Assembly (NCBI RefSeq): GCF_000346465.2
Contig: NC_034014.1
Location: 14,638,084 to 14,702,083 of the forward strand
Reading direction: 5' to 3'
DNA from: Prunus persica
Taxonomy: Eukaryota > Streptophyta > Magnoliopsida > Rosales > Rosaceae
Length of the DNA stretch: 64,000 bases
Position numbers and translations under genes: made by a program. A model generated the notes under the pieces. That model was given only the letters and a program-made list of their open reading frames with translations, was not told the DNA's origin and made no database searches. Shown here in pieces: positions 46,167 through 57,649 of this stretch. The stretch's first letter is position 1. Each line of letters starts with the position of its first letter.

Positions 46167-47019
46167 CTAACCCTGGATTATAAGGCACCAAGTAAAATTG
46201 ATCCTCATCTGTGTTTTTCAGGCAGTCGGAGAGATATTTTTAACGGTAAGATAACATTCCAGATTGAGAGCTAACTTGTCCAGGGTCCACGAGGCCAACA
46301 AGGTTTACCATATTTGCCATTTTTAAATAGTCAAATAGGTACCTAAATATATGAAGTTCAAGTAAATGAGATTTTAATTTAAAAGAAAGGAAATGTAAAA
46401 AATAAAAATAAAAATAAATGGATTTCTGGAATTACCTCATGTATAGTGCAATCACTGTGGATCCAATCTCAACCATGGAAGCAAACTATAAAATATCTTC
46501 ACACAAGAGGAAGGTATCATGCTCAGTGCCAAACACTTCCTCTGGAATGTGAATTCAAATGGTCTCATTAGCAGGCTTCAACTTGGTCTCAACAAATTGA
46601 CATGGGGCTAACAGAGGAGGTGGCATGTCAAGCTTTGAGAGATCCTATTACAAGAAATAAATAAATAAATACAAGTTAGTTTGTACATCAAGTAAAATAA
46701 TCGACTCTAACAAACCAACAAAACCGACGTGGTATATAATATCCACGATGGTTTCTAGAACATACTAACGGGGTAAAGGTAATAAAGGACGATAAATACA
46801 TAACCGTCATGGTGTAAATGTTCTAACGTCGCTACACAATATAAAGGTCGTCTAGTTAAAAATAGACGACGGTTTGTAAAAAAAAAAATCGACGTCGTAA
46901 AATACTGAGACGACAGTTGAAAGCAACGTCTATTTAAAATTTAAAAAAAAAATCAAATGTCAAAGATTTTACCGTTTCATCTTGCCGTTTTTCAGTAGCA
47001 TCAGCATCATTCGTGGGAT
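46167..47019 (-). pseudogene. Older CACTA element: C48-protease-type gene, 3' exons (left of the nested insertion)
   Basis: Two degenerate exons, about 46167-46346 and 46437-46641, match exons of the accessory gene in the complete element (54680-54850 and 55066-55289). Shared blocks are YNPG before a GGTTAGTCC donor, the start YL-D-LK-ANM, and a C-terminal part with DTFLL-EDI and TVIALYMR. Stops break both. A further in-frame piece at about 46970-47016 (TEKRQDE) runs up to the insertion point of the complete element and continues at 60419. ACGACG-type motifs occur at 46720-46920. Confidence 0.65.
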
Positions 47020-47060
47020 CACTACTACAAAAAAGCAAAAAGACGACGGTAAATCACCGT
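47020..47060 (+). repeat. Left terminal inverted repeat of the CACTA element
   Basis: CACTACTACAAAAAAGCAAA is followed at once by the first GACGACGGT / ACCGTCGT pair, which itself forms a small hairpin around TAAATC. The same start occurs at 62261. Confidence 0.85.
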
Positions 47061-47206
47061 CGTGTATTGGGTTTTTCAATGGTCGTGGAATCCACCGTCA
47101 TCTTTTCCCTCATAAACCACGACGCTAAATAACCGTCGTTGTTAAAATATACAACGTCATCAACAAATACAAAATGACGTCTTTGTACGGCAAAAAGATC
47201 TAAAAA

Positions 47207-48030
47207 AAGCAATCGATGATGATAATAGACGACCAACTCTCTAAAAAAACCGTCGTTAAAAAGGAAAAATATGACACAGAACAAGGCCGCAAGATAGACA
47301 TACAACGACGAAAATACAAATACGACGACGTTAAATATAATTTTCACGACAATAAAAAATATGACGTCTTTAAATACATTAGAAGACGACGTTATTGATA
47401 CCTACTACGTCGCATATATAAAAACAACCGTCGTAAAATTAATTTTCCACTTCGATTTTTCGATAAAAGATGACGTGGAAATAGTTGTCAGTGTCATTAT
47501 TTACGACGTATATGTTAATAGAGTAGACGTTGAAACACTAAACAACGTCGGTAACAAATATATGAGAGTCGTATTACAAAATTTATACGTCCTATTTTCA
47601 GAAACAAACAACGACGATAAATATTAGACGTTGTTAAATAAAACAACGTCGGAAAAAAATAAAAACAGACGTGTTTAGTCTGCTAAAGTTCTAGAAAAAA
47701 GTCGAGGATGAGAATAGACGACCAACTCAAAAAAATCACCGTCGTTAAAAAGGAAAAATATGACACATATTAAAAGAACAAGGCCGCAAGATATACATAC
47801 AACGACGACAACTAAAATACTACGCCGTTAAATATAATTTACCCGACAAGAAAAAATATGACGTCTTTAAATACATGAGAAGACGACGTTATTGAAATCT
47901 ACTACGTCTCTTATTTACAAAAAACCGTCGTGAAATAAATTTTCCACTTCGATTTTTCTAAAAAGGATGACGTGGAAATAGTTGTCAGTGTCATTATTTA
48001 CGACGTATACATTTATATAGTCGACGTTGT
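47207..48030. repeat. Internal tandem duplication of about 490 bp in the CACTA subterminal region
   Basis: The stretch at 47207-47535 recurs at about 47697-48030. Shared blocks include AATAGACGACCAACTC, ACAAGGCCGCAAGATA and GATGACGTGGAAATAGTTGT. The copies have drifted by scattered changes. The third CACTA copy shows the first unit but only the end of the second. Confidence 0.75.
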
Positions 48031-48580
48031 ATTTATATGTATTCATTACTCACGACGCACTTAATAATATAGACGACGTTGAACTTCTAAACAACGTCGG
48101 TTCCAAATAAATGAGAGCCGTATTACAGAACATATAGACGGCGTAGATTATGATGAGAGCCGTATTACAAATAACGTCGTTTAATTGTTATTAAACGGCG
48201 GTTATAATGAACTTCCGTTGGAATTCATTTCGTTCCTCTTCGTTTATAAAAGAACTTACGACGTGGAAAATGTATGATGACGTCGTATTTTTTAACGTTC
48301 AGATTATATATCTCGTTTTTTAGACGTCGGTATTATGGGATTGGAGTCGTGTTATTCTGAATTACATGGCGGTTCTTAATCCTTCACCGACGTGATATCC
48401 TGAATAATTGCTTCACAATAGCGTCGTGGTTCTTCATTGTTACGTTGCTTTAAGACGTCGGTAAATATGCTGAATAACTGATTCACAATAACGTCGTGTT
48501 TTATTTGAACGTAGAAAGTGAAGAAATCGCATTACAATATATTACAAAATTAATGTCATACACTGCCAATTACATAAGCA

Positions 48581-51500
48581 TCATTCAATCCATATATCTT
48601 CACACCCATCTCGAATATTTTGACCGCCTAACTCACCTACCAGTTCATCAAATGTGTCAACATTTGGCATCCCTCTAGTAAATGGCTCACACTCAATTAT
48701 CACATCACCTAAGACTTCATCACCAATAACATCATTATATTCTCTATTAGGCATTGATAACACTACCGACCAACCACGATGCATCGGGTCGTCAACAAAA
48801 AATATTTGTTTGACTTGAGAAGCCAAAACAAATTGGTCATTCCTATGTCCAATTTTACTCAAATCTACAAGGGTAAATCCAAGTTCGTCGACTACAAGAC
48901 CAGAACTATCTATCCAATCACACCTAAAGACTGGGATTGTAAACTTTTGGTAGTCAAGGTCCCAAATTTCTTGAATGACACCATAGAAACCCATATTTGA
49001 GAGAATTGGGTTTTTATCCTTGGCACTAGCAACTTGCATGGTATGTGCAAGTAAATAAACTCCACTATTTTGAGTTGTCCGCACATCATCTTGTGCCTTG
49101 ATATTGAATTTAATACCTTTAATAAGATAGCTCCTATATAATGGCACTGACATGTTTGGACCAGCTGCTAGCCACCTTAAATTTTCTGATACGCCATGAT
49201 TGTCTTCCTCAAGTTCACTTTGAACCTGCAAATTAATCATATCTTAATTCAATCTAACATATAAATAAGAAGAAAATTAAAAGAGAAATATGTTATTCAA
49301 CAATATATACCTTGAAGCGTAGCCATTGAATGAAAGTGCTATTGTGCTTATCCTGCAGCCACTTTGTTCTCTTTCTAAATTTTGGATAAGCAGTCTTGAT
49401 GTGAATCATATGTTGCCTACATGACACGAAAAATTCAAGCATTACGGTCCTAAATATAGAAGATAAACATAAGAAATAATTTAAAATGGAAACTTAAAGA
49501 ATAAAGCTCATACGTACTCGATATAAGGTAGGACTTCCTCCGTATTCTCCAAGACATATAGATGTGCTTGATTCAACAGGTCCTGATCAACTACGCTCAC
49601 TGTGCAACCTGATAATGGCTTTGAAAGTCCCATCTTTTGGCTTGAAGGCACTCCAACTGTACTAACATCAGATAAATGCTGAGTACAACACTCTACCGCT
49701 TCTTCAGCTATATACCGCTCAGCAATGCAACCTTCGGGACGAGTACGATTCTGAACATACCCCTTCAGCACTTTCATATATCTTTCAAACGGATACATCC
49801 ACCTAAAATATACTGGCCCACATAGACGAACTTCTCTGACAAGATGTACTACTAGATGAACCATGATATCAAAGAATGAAGGGGGAAAGTACTTCTCAAG
49901 CAAACACAGAGTAACTACTACATCTTCTTCCAACTTATCTAGCTTGGAAACATCAACAGTCTTTGCACATATAGCATTGAAGAAGAAGCACAAACGAGTT
50001 ATTGCATACCTTGCAGGCTTCTCCAAAACAGAACGAATTGCCACAGGGAGCAATTGTTGCATTAAGGTATGACAATCATGTGATTTAAGGCCAAGAAGTC
50101 TTGAATCTTGTAAAGATACAAGATTTTTAATATTTGAAGAATAACCTTCAGGGACCTTCATACCATAGAAAGAATTGCAAACCTCTCTCTTCTCTGCTCT
50201 TGACAAATTCCAAGGCCCAGGAGGCAAACGAGTACGTCTTTCTCCATACTCGGGTTGCAAATCAGTTTTGACCCCCATGTTCAATAAATCTAATCGAGCA
50301 GCAATCCCATCTTTATTTTTTCCAGGGATCTCCAGCAATGTACCAATGATACTATCGCAAACATTCTTCTCAATGTGCATAACATCTAGGGCATGCCTCA
50401 CAGGAAGGTATTTCCAATACTCGAGATCAAAGAATATTGATTTCTTCTTCCAACAAACTCTGTCATCATTTTCAACCATATGCAGCACTTCTTCTCCGGT
50501 TAATGGCTCGGGAGGTATGCCATATTCAGGTTTCCCATTAAAAGCTGCACGTTGCCTCCTATATGGATGATTGATTGGTAACCATTTTCTATGCCCAATG
50601 TAACAAATTTTGTGGCCATTTTTCAACCTGTGACTAGGTGTATCATCGCCGCATATTGGACAAGCTTTATATCCTTTAACAACACAACCAGATAAGTTTC
50701 CATAGGCGGAAAAATCATTAATTGTCCACATTAATGCAGCTCTGAGTGTAAAGTATTCTCCATTATGTGCATCATACACTCCTCTAATCCCATCCCACAA
50801 AGATTTTAAATCATCAATCAAAGGCTCCAAGTAGACGTCTATATCATTTCCGGGTTGTTTAGGACCGGAAATCAATAAGGTTAACATCATGAACTTTCGT
50901 TTCATGCACAGCCATGGAGGGAGATTATATGTAACTAAGATAACCGGCCAACAACTATATCTGCTACTTAGAGAACTGTGGGGATTGAATCCATCAGATG
51001 AAAGAGCCAATCTCAAGTTTCTCGGCTCATTACCAAACTCAGGCCATTTATCATCAAGAAGTTTCCAAGACGGGGAATCCGCCGGATGAGACATCTGACC
51101 GTCAATTGATTTTCTAGCAGCATGCCAAGTCAAACTCTTAGCTGTCTCATGTGATTGAAACATCCTTTTAAACCTTGGAATTGGAGGAAAATACCACACC
51201 ACCTTCGCTGGCACACCCTCTTTCAAGATTGAATCTTTGCCTTCCTTCCACCTTGAGATACCACAAGTAGGACAATTAGTTGAATTGTCATACTCCTTCC
51301 TATACAAGATGCAATCATTGGGGCATACGTGCATTTTCTCATAACTCAGCCCCAATGCACACAAAGTCTTTTTAGCCTCATACATAGAGGTTGGTATTGT
51401 ATTTCCTTCTGGAAGCAAATCGCCTGGAAGTATCAATAATTCTGTAAAACAGACATCACTCATCCCATGTTTTGCCTTCAAATTATACAACTTCACTAAT

Positions 51501-51928
51501 GCCGATAACTTCGTGTACTTTCTACAACCAGGGTACACTAGTTGATATCCATCCCCAATCACATTGGCAAACTCATACGGATCGGAACCAAAATCATTAT
51601 CATCCATATCAATTTCTTCAGACACAAAACTGTACCTACTGTGGCCATCATCTTCTTCAACATTTCTACTAGCATTAGTAGTTGCTTCCCAAGGTTCTCC
51701 GTGAAATGTCCAATTCTTATAGCTTTGGTCAATTCCATTAAAGTATAAGTGATCCCTTATAATTCCAACCCCAAACAACTTCAAATTAACACATTTAACA
51801 CATGGACAACGGATATGTGTTGTAGTTAGAAGATTTTCTACAGCAAAGTTCAAAAATGCTTCCACCCCAAACTCATATGCCTTCGATCTTCTATCCGAGT
51901 GCATCCATGACTTATCCATCTCCGACAC
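48581..51928 (-). CDS. CACTA transposase (TnpD type, Transposase_21 with DUF4218 and DUF4216)
   Basis: Exon 1 (about 49514-51928) opens with MDKSWM (second Met at 51919), the usual start of the transposase-associated Cys-rich domain (CPCVKCVN). It continues through CPNDCILYRKE-DN-T-CPTCG and the Transposase_21 core (DGFNPHSSLSSRYSCWPVIL, LKSLW, CPICGDDT). A DUF4218-type block follows (GLKSHDCHTLMQQLLPVAIR, then FFNAI and MVHLVVHLVRE). Exon 2 (about 49311-49449) gives CRQHMIHIKTAYPKF. Exon 3 (48581-49225) gives a DUF4216-type tail with GFYGVIQEIWDLDY and FVDDPMHRGWSVVL. The protein would bind and cut the CACTA ends in the nucleus. The exon 1-2 joint does not keep frame with the most obvious sites (GTATGA donor, TTTAG acceptor), so it is either wrongly read here or broken. 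Confidence 0.85.
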
Positions 51929-51959
51929 TATAACCTATTATCTATAATAAAGTGAAAAT

Positions 51960-53906
51960 ACAGGCAATGACCATCACTATAGCAGATTATACAAAGATCT
52001 AATAGCAAGTAATACACAACAGAGACGACGGGTTTTAAACAAAAACAGACGTATTTGGCATATATAGACGACGGATTTTCAACAGACGTCGTCTAATATA
52101 AGTAATACAAACGACGGTTTATGAAAACACCGTCGTGTATAATTAATACAACGACGGTTTTTTCATAAACCGTCGTGTAATCGTCGTCGTATGCCTAAAA
52201 AGGCGTCGTGTCTCAGTTTATTTTCAAGAACCCAAAATCCATTAAGAACACAACATATATATGAAACCAAGCAAGAAAACAACATATACATGAAACCAAG
52301 CATGAAAACAATAAATCCATTCCCAATTCAACATAACATAGGGTGATTAAAAGATCCGACAAAATTAAATCCATTCCCAATTCAACATAACAGATAATGT
52401 AATCCATGAACCCATTAAACAGAAAATCCATGAACCCATACTTATAAGCACATTATTAACAGATCGCAAAGCATATACCTAAAACCCTTTAACAAAACAA
52501 CCTAATATCATTCAATGAATTTACAAGGGGAAGATAGGGTTTGTACTTACAGGTTGGACGAGCTCACAGATTCGACGGAGCAGAAGTGACAGAGCAACTT
52601 TTAATTAGAGCAACTTTTAATTAGAGCAGAAGTGAGAGAGCGAAATGTTATGTTGCACGAAATCTGAAAATTTTAGGGTTCAGGGTTAGAAGAATAAGAA
52701 TAAGAGCCAAATATAAAAAAATTTAGGACGCGCGAAAATTTTTAGAGCGCGCGCTCTTTAAAACGTCGAAAGAAAAACCATGGCGAAAGTTCTACAAGAA
52801 CCGACGTAAATGTAATATTCCACAACGGAAACACTGAACGTAACGCCGTTTATTTTGACGCTTCATTTTCGGATTAATTTTAAATTTATTTTCAATATTT
52901 TGATATAAAGACGACTGAAAAACCACGTCGGGGTTAAGAAATTGAAAACGTTGTAAATAATAATACACGACTTACATATTAAAATGACGTCGTTTAACGC
53001 AGAAACCATGTCGGATAATTTACTGGACGACGTAACATATGTATTCCACGACTCAACCACCGTCGTTAACAATTAATACCCTAAACCCTTAAAACTAAAT
53101 TATATAATTTTAAAAATTAAGTTTATAAAAGGGTTTATGGTTTTACAGCCTAATATATACCCTAGACTACCCAAAAATTATACTTTAAAAATAAACCCCA
53201 ATAAATAACAACCCTAATCTCTAAACCCTAGACTCTAAACCCTAAACCATAAAACTAGAAGTGATTTTATGACTCATCAAAACAATTTTGTTTTGGATGT
53301 TCATTTTAAATTTTTGTTATTCAAAATGAATTTTTTCAAGCTTTAGGGGGAAGAAAATATATCAATGACTTCATAGGAGTTGACTTTGCATTTTTCTGAT
53401 TTATTTTAAATTTATTTTGAATATTTTGATATAAAAATAATAAAATATTCTTATCACAACAACAAACCACGTCGGTGTTAATAAATTGTAGACGTTGTAA
53501 ATTGTAAGAGACGACTAAGTTGTTAAAATGACGTCGTTTAAATGAGAAACGATGTCCGATATTTAACTATCCGACGTAAAATATATATTCCTCGACTTAA
53601 CCGCTGTCGTTACAAAGTACTACCCTGAACCCTTAAGAAATTGAAGACGTTGTAAACCATAAACGACTCCATTGTTCAAAGAACGTCGTCTAAATATCCT
53701 TTTACGTCGGATTTGTTTAAAACGAAACCACAAAAAATGACGGCTTTTGACTTTATTACGTCGTTGGAAAATTATTACACGTCGGTAACGCATTTTGTAT
53801 GTTTGTTTTTGTTTTTACTTTAAGAAAACCTCAACAAATTTTTACATTATATATTATAGACAAAATTTGTACATTATACATAAATATCAAGTGTTCAATA
53901 ATTCCC
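51960..53906. other. CACTA non-coding DNA between the two genes
   Basis: Rich in ACGACG/CGTCGT motifs, densest at 52020-52210, 52745-53070 and 53460-53790. They are often arranged as facing pairs, for example ACGACGGTTTTTTCATAAAC followed by CGTCGT. The stretch 53090-53450 is AT-rich and nearly free of the motif. It also holds the promoter region of the transposase gene, just right of 51928. Confidence 0.7.
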
Positions 53907-56900
53907 CTATTTAAGTTGAAGGCAAACAAACTCTGCCCATTCATTCCGGACTTCATCAATTGCTTCTTGGGGGTATGGCTCTTCCTGTTTTCCCTTCGCA
54001 TACTGCATAAAAACAATGACTATTAGGGTTTATAAATAAAAGGAAATTCAATCACAGACGACCATAACCGACGTAGTATATCTATTCAACGACGGTAATT
54101 TTACATGACCGTCGTTGATAATACAAAAAACGACGTAAAATGTTTGAAGGTTATTTCTTCTTACCTTCTTCTCAAACCCCAAGGAAGGATCCATGATGAT
54201 GTCCTTCATGAAGCGTATCACGTAATACCCGCATTTGACATTGCTGGGTTGCTTTGGTGTGCCTGACAGAGTTTTCCAAATGACTGCCTTACGGCCTGAT
54301 CTGGCTATGTGGGAATTATAAATTTTTATGGCACTGTTCACGATGTTTTTGGCCTCTTCATCGACCACACGATATCCTGGCAGAGGATCCAGAAAATAGA
54401 CTGTTTCCCTCTTTGCTCTTACAATCAGCAAGATCCAATGACGGCTGCACAAAATTAATATAAAAACGACGCTTATTTACAAAAATGACGTATTATAATA
54501 TTTCACACGACGAAATAAAGTAGCAATCGACGACATTATATATTTATCACGACGATAAATAACTACCGACGTGGTTAGTCGTTTCAAACGACTCAATAAA
54601 ATAAAACACCGACGTGGTTAGTTTATACGCTGTCATTTATTGAAAATCATAAAAACAAAATCCTGTTAAGGAGACTAACCCTGGATTGTAAGGCATCAGG
54701 AAAATCTGTTCACCGTCAGTCTTCTGAAGTCGTGATGCTACCATTCGTGATCTGTCAGCTATTGTGCCAGAGCTGGCACTAACTGTAGCAGGGTCGATAA
54801 AGCCAACCATTGTGCACATATTTGCTTGTTTTAAAACATCGTGTAAGTACCTAAATATATAAAATAATATAAACAAGTCAGCGCAAAAAAAACACACGAC
54901 GGTTATGTATAACAAAACGACGTATTATAAGGTTTCACACGACGTACTGAAATAGACAACGACGTTATAATAAATTTATCACGACGGTACATACTAACGA
55001 CGTGGTTAGATAGTTAAGACGACGCAATAAATAAACCAACGACGTATTATTGTAGAATGACAAACCTCATATATACAGAAATGACTGTAGCTCCTATTTC
55101 CTCCATGCCTGCAAATTGTGTAATATCTTCAGGCAGGAGGAAGGTATCGCGCTCTAGACCAAAGACCTCCTTATCAATTGTAAAGTGCAGGGTCTTATCC
55201 TGAGGCACGAGTGTCGTTTCCACATAACGACAAAGGGTTTGTAAAGAAGATGGCGCCTCCATATTTGAATAATCAACAACTTTAGTAACCTGTTTAAAGA
55301 AATAAAAAAAATGACGTGGTAATTCAATAAAAACGACGGTTTAAGGAATAAAACGTCGTCTGAAAACACTTTAAACGACGGTGAAACAACCGTCGTGGTG
55401 AATTATTTATTACGTCTTAGAAAATAATTCCGCCGTCTAAGTTGTAAACAAACGACGGTTTAAAGAAAAATATCGACATCTGGAATTTTGAAAAACAAAT
55501 AAAAAAGGCAAAGTTATGTGAACATACCTGGTCGTCATCTTCTTTCTGCTTTTCATCTTGTTTTTCTTCTTTATTCTCTTCATCTATGACGTAGGGAATG
55601 ATTAACTCCGTCGTCTAAAAACCACAAAGTTTTAAAAATAACGACGTTTAATGGCGTGTAAAACAAGTAAACTAAATACGACGTGGTATTGAAATACAAA
55701 CGACAGTTTATTTTTAAAATCGTCGTGGTATGTATTTCAAACGACGGTTTTATTAATAATAACGACGTCTAATGGTTTTTAAAAAAACAGACAATTCAAA
55801 GTTCAGATATGTTATCTTTTCTTCCTGATGTTTCCTATTTTTGGCAATATCATCCTCAAAATGCTGGGATCTCACATCACCTCCAGAGCAGCTTGCTTTT
55901 TCAGACATTGGATTTTTGGGACTTTGGCTAATTCTGGGTTTAAGCATGCTTGGATCAAAATTGGGAATTAATTGGGAAAGCTGACTCAGGAAATGCTCCC
56001 TCTCAGCCTCTACCAATTGTTTCGTTCTAGCCTCCATCCTTAAAGCCTCTTCCCTTGCCTTAGCCTCCATCTTTCTAGTCTCTTCTTGAAGGAGAACTCT
56101 TAAACTGTCCTTCAAACGGTCGTCAAAGCTCACTCTCTGTGGTTTGGGTAAATTGAAATATTGCTTTGGTGAGATCCCAGCACCTACTCCTCTGACTCTG
56201 CCTGGATGCTCGGGGCCCAAAGCCATGGTCAGCACATCATTGCTGCCAGAGACGATGACTTTGCCTTCCGAGACTTGTTTTTGCAAATCATCCTGAAACA
56301 AAGATATATAAAAAAGTAAGAACAAAAACACACGACGGTTATTTATATACAAACGACGTATTATATAATTTCATACGACGCAATAACATATAAATCAACG
56401 TTATTATAATTTATCACGACGGTAGTTATACCGACTTGGTTAGATTTTTAAAACGACGAAATTAATAAACCACCGACGTCTTATGTAACAGAGGGATGAT
56501 TCAATACTCACACCTTTAACGACGTTGTTTAAAACATTTCGACGTAGTAATTTAATAAAGACGACGCGAAATTGAACCACCGACATCTTATGCTATAATT
56601 ACAGAAAACAGAGTTGTGATTCCTATTTAGACCTTTAACGACGTGTTTTAAAAAATGTTGACGTGGTAATATCATTCACACGACGCAAAATATAACATAA
56701 GACGTAATAAGAATTATTCACAGTTTAATAAAAATTTAAAACAGAGTGAGTAGGCTTACAATTAATTTTGCTTTCTCTGCCACCTTTGGATCAGGGATGT
56801 TACCATGTTTGTCCTGTCTAGCTCTCTTCCATAAGGTAGATCGATCAATTTCTACCCCAGGCATGGTTTCCTCTAATTGATCCTCCAAACCAGCATATCC

Positions 56901-57593
56901 TTTTCGAGACAATCGATGATTGTACTCGAGTTTCTCCCTAATCTGTGCATGTTGAGAATGCACAGACTCAAAATCTTTGGATAGCCTTGAAGCTACAAAG
57001 GCATCCCATTGTGCTTTCTCTATGAATTTATATGTTTCAGGGGGTTGGCTTAATCTCTCCCTGTCATTGGTGTATGGAAGGATATAATGCCTCGTTAGTG
57101 TAGACTTGAAATCCTTCCATTTCTTGGCAGCAGAAGCTAAGACAGAGTTCTTGCCCCCTTGACCTACTACAAAAGCAATGTCAACTGCTTCCCAAATCTG
57201 CTCCTTTATATCCTTGGGGATTTGAGCCCATTTCAAGTCCACAAGTGGGACTCTGGAGCGTGCCAACACACCAATATAGGACTGCATCTCACTGTGTGCT
57301 TGGCCAATTCCTTTCCCCCTTTTATTGTACTCAACAATTGGCCTCAGTTTCTGAAGTTTTCTCTTCACAACACGAGGCATTGTGCTCATACCTCGACCAG
57401 CCTTTAAATCATCAGAGATTGTTGTCGCGCTGGTTGGTTCTGTATCAGCAGATGATGAAGCAAACTTCATCTTCTTCGAAGACTTCATTATCTTCGAAGA
57501 CTTCTCTTGAGGAGGTACTTGCTCCTTACCTCCATTTTTGTTGGAGCCAGAATCCTTACTTTGGTCTTGGTGAGAAACCATTTTTACAGACAA
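53907..57593 (-). CDS. CACTA accessory protein: Ptta/En/Spm-type domain joined to a C48 (Ulp1-like) protease
   Basis: Read exons are 56760-57593, about 55810-56292, 55528-55614, 55066-55289, 54680-54850, 54165-54444 and 53907-54002. The first holds a Ptta/En/Spm-type domain, with block WDAFVASRLSKDFESVHSQH, then YNHRLSRKGYAGLE and LWKRARQDKHG. The second has a Glu/Arg-rich coiled coil and SPKNPMSEKASCS. The last three hold a C48 cysteine protease, with catalytic His (RHWILLIV), Asp (YFLDPLPG), Gln and Cys (KQPSNVKCGYYVIRFM). The end reads NEWAEFVCLQLK. C48 enzymes cut SUMO or related conjugates. The role in CACTA elements is unknown. The donor of exon 2 is unclear. ACGACG motifs fill the introns. 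Confidence 0.8.
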
Positions 57594-57649
57594 AACTGAA
57601 AGTGAAAATATTTCAAGAAAAGATTAAGAACACAAACGACGGTTATTAA

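Noticed and set aside
47030..47500. Regular short repeats that could suggest a CRISPR array
   Set aside because: The repeats are 6-9 bases, irregularly spaced and on both strands, in plant nuclear transposon DNA.
47216..47627. Asp/Val/Tyr-rich ORFs in the CACTA ends (also at 62610-62876)
   Set aside because: They are translations of the ACGACG lattice and occur in several frames. No start context or family match.
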